Of a DNA stretch of 64,000 nt, positions 62,435-64,000 are shown one piece after another. Both the position numbers and the translations under genes were made by a program. Origin of the DNA: a virus. The DNA lies in the IMG/VR virus record IMGVR_UViG_3300010885_008506, positions 1-64,000 of that record, one strand, 5' to 3'. The notes below the pieces were generated by a model. The model worked only from the letters and a program-made list of their open reading frames with translations, searched no databases and had not been told where the DNA came from. The number at the start of each line of letters is the position of its first letter. Position 1 is the first letter of the stretch.

Positions 62435-63265
62435 TTATCGCTTATTACGTGCTATCGCAGCACCCCATTTTTCGTTAAACTCTCGCCATTCTCTTGCACC
62501 CATACTGTAGTATGTTGCATCATTGCGGAATATACCACTGATCAGATCATCTACAGCTCGTACTTCACCTGCACTGAGTGTTACAGCATTAAATCTGTAA
62601 TCTTCAAAAGCTTCGCATGCAATCGGCAAGCGGGACTTGACCATATTGTACATAGCAGTAGCATAGTCGCAAATCTCTTCCTGCGCATGATTATCCATAC
62701 GCAAGCGAATGTAGTGAAAGAAATTGTGTAGGTCAATCTTCCAATACATTTCGGTATAGTTAGCAACAGGTAACACAATACGTGCCAGTTCCCGTGTAGT
62801 GTCTACATTGGGATCAATCATGTGTCGATATTCTCTGTGTGCCTTTTCAAACGTTGAGGACATGGCGTGTTGTACACTTTCCGCTTCAGCTACAGTATAA
62901 GTGCCATCTCGCCCTTGCTTGTTGACTAAACTTTGAGGTTTGATTTTATCTAACGGGGGTAAGTAAAAATCATCGCTCATTACACTGTATCTGCCACTGT
63001 ACTCGTTCACGCTAGCGGTACGATGACGTAGGTGCTGGCGTGCTATGAAGATTGGCATCTTGAGTGCAAATTTAAGTTCAACCATCTCAAACGGGGTGGT
63101 ATGCCAATGGCGCATTAGATAGCGAATCAATCCTCGATCGTCGCTAATACTTTTAGTACCTTTGCCGTAACTAATACGGGCAGCATCTGCAATATCGTGA
63201 TCACTGCCCATAAAGTCCATTAGTACAACACGCCCATGCTCGTGAACCTTAATCTCTTCAATCAT
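62435..63265 (-). CDS. thyX: Flavin-dependent thymidylate synthase ThyX
   Basis: 276 residues. Converts dUMP to dTMP with FAD, methylene-tetrahydrofolate and NADPH, supplying dTTP for phage DNA. The signature is R80-H-R82-TASVN-E88-Y-S-G-R92, with the further motifs MRHWHTTPFEMVE and QHLRHR, and the C-terminal HNFFHYIRLRMDNHAQEEI that completes the FAD/dUMP site. It is longer than a minimal ThyX (about 220). ATG 63265 overlaps the stop of the upstream gene (63258-63265), so translation is coupled. Confidence 0.96.
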   Translation of the reverse strand: MIEEIKVHEHGRVVLMDFMGSDHDIADAARISYGKGTKSISDDRGLIRYLMRHWHTTPFEMVELKFALKMPIFIARQHLRHRTASVNEYSGRYSVMSDDFYLPPLDKIKPQSLVNKQGRDGTYTVAEAESVQHAMSSTFEKAHREYRHMIDPNVDTTRELARIVLPVANYTEMYWKIDLHNFFHYIRLRMDNHAQEEICDYATAMYNMVKSRLPIACEAFEDYRFNAVTLSAGEVRAVDDLISGIFRNDATYYSMGAREWREFNEKWGAAIARNKR

Positions 63266-63602
63266 CCTTTGATCCTTTAAGCAAAATTCTAACGTGTTCG
63301 GATATGTCGGAATGAAGTTCGTCTAGATCAATAACAAACTCAACAGCAGATATATCACCTATCTCTTCACAAACTCTCTCAATCAATGATTCAACATGTT
63401 CGTCATTATGATTCTTAAGTTCGTATAAATGTATCTTACCATTCTTAGCGTGGAAGCGAATATCATTTACATATTCTAAAGGAACTTTTTCAATACTAAT
63501 TTGACTGAGTGTTCGCTTCCACTGCTCTGCTGTTGAGCCTACAAACTTAACCCACCGTTGCAGTCTTGGGCGGCCTGCCCCGCTTTTTTTGGTCTTTGAC
63601 AT
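63258..63602 (-). CDS. Conserved-looking hypothetical protein upstream of ThyX
   Basis: 114 residues. A basic N-terminus (MSKTKKSGAGRPRLQRW) is followed by a small alpha/beta section VPLEYVNDIRFHAKNGKIHLYEL and an acidic half SLIERVCEEIGDISAVEFVID. No domain is recognised. ATG 63602 is the only start and lies inside the end of the upstream gene (56-bp overlap, different frame), with no good ribosome site. It may be expressed by coupling. It overlaps ThyX by 8 bases. Confidence 0.6.
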   Translation of the reverse strand: MSKTKKSGAGRPRLQRWVKFVGSTAEQWKRTLSQISIEKVPLEYVNDIRFHAKNGKIHLYELKNHNDEHVESLIERVCEEIGDISAVEFVIDLDELHSDISEHVRILLKGSKDD

Positions 63603-64000
63603 CAGTTACAGTAGTTGTAGTTGCAGTACTTGCTGCAAGTTGACGCAGTCTAGCTGCTTCCCTTTCATGGAACTCTGCTTGCATTAGCAATACATTATCG
63701 TTGGCAGCAGCTGGTACTACTGGTGTTGATACTATTGCTGCTAGTTCGTCTGAAACTAGATTTCCGTAGAAAGGCTTTGATAGCATGTCTGCGTCCACTT
63801 TTTTCACATCAGTCTTGTTTAGAAGAATCTGATTAACTTCGTTTAGTGGAACAGATGTAGAAACATTAGGGGTTAGCAACACATTTTTAGTGTTAACTTT
63901 CTTAATGAATCCTTTAGAATGCAATACGTTTAGGATGTTATTACCATCACTAAAGAATCTACGACCTAATAGGTCTGCTAGATCAGCCGATTGCTGTCCT
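63547..64000 (-). CDS. Unassigned protein, 3' part (continues past right edge)
   Basis: The frame is open to the edge: reading inward from the right edge it encodes QQSADLADLLGRRFF and then DGNNILNVLHSKGFIKKVN, so the true start lies outside the window. The visible part has a charged helix region (QAEFHEREAARLRQLAAS), a Thr-rich linker and a C-terminal KKRGRPPK, an AT-hook-like tail that could bind AT-rich DNA (weak evidence). Function not recognised. It is the first visible gene of the leftward ThyX operon. Confidence 0.6.
   Translation of the reverse strand, partial: GQQSADLADLLGRRFFSDGNNILNVLHSKGFIKKVNTKNVLLTPNVSTSVPLNEVNQILLNKTDVKKVDADMLSKPFYGNLVSDELAAIVSTPVVPAAANDNVLLMQAEFHEREAARLRQLAASTATTTTVTDVKDQKKRGRPPKTATVG

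Overview
The window is one continuous piece of a tailed-phage genome of the T4 superfamily (myovirus; contractile tail, T4-type head). Recognisable T4 homologues are the late sigma factor gp55, the recombination nuclease gp46/gp47, portal gp20, prohead core gp67-like, prohead protease gp21, scaffold gp22, major capsid gp23, and baseplate gp5, gp6, gp25, gp26, gp48/54-like and gp53. The very large modular tail proteins, the flavin-dependent thymidylate synthase (ThyX) and the glycosyltransferases resemble T4-like phages of aquatic bacteria more than coliphages. The host cannot be named: no photosynthesis or other host-diagnostic gene is visible, and I found no tRNA genes.

Layout. (1) 1-31209, minus strand: one tail/baseplate block. 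In transcription order it holds a tube-cap-like protein, gp53, a hub protein carrying a GH19 muralytic domain, the gp5 spike, gp25, gp6, a 4,802-residue wedge/fibre giant, two small structural proteins and three paralogous fibre proteins. (2) 31210-31292: a short divergent control region in which a near-consensus sigma70 promoter (plus, to gp55) encloses a T4-type late promoter (minus, to the baseplate block). (3) 31293-35108, plus: gp55, gp47, gp46 and a basic histone-like protein, then a terminator. (4) 35146-36061, plus: an operon of three tiny paralogues and a membrane protein joined by ATGA overlaps. (5) 36058-37105, minus: a zinc metalloprotease and a kinase-like protein sharing a capsid-targeting-like N-terminus. 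(6) 37106-37723: about 600 bp without a gene, rich in strong stem-loops, then a GIY-YIG nuclease. (7) 38143-39206, minus: gp26 with a probable programmed -1 frameshift into a second frame. (8) 39245-47976, plus: tape measure, portal, core, protease, scaffold and capsid. (9) 47987-52009: a small structural protein, then FkbM methyltransferase and a three-domain glycosyltransferase on the minus strand. (10) 52095-62431, plus: a 2,605-residue repeat protein, a small partner and a collagen-like fibre with an S74 chaperone. (11) 62435-64000, minus: ThyX and two unassigned genes.

How it works together. Early transcription by host sigma70 would make gp55 and the recombination nuclease. gp55 then redirects polymerase to TATAAATA-type promoters, found 18-24 nt upstream of the start codons of the baseplate block, gp6, the fibres, the tape measure and the small structural protein. 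Head and tail genes are coupled by short gaps or stop/start overlaps. The large tail proteins are mosaics of a few shared beta modules, suggesting module exchange within the genome.
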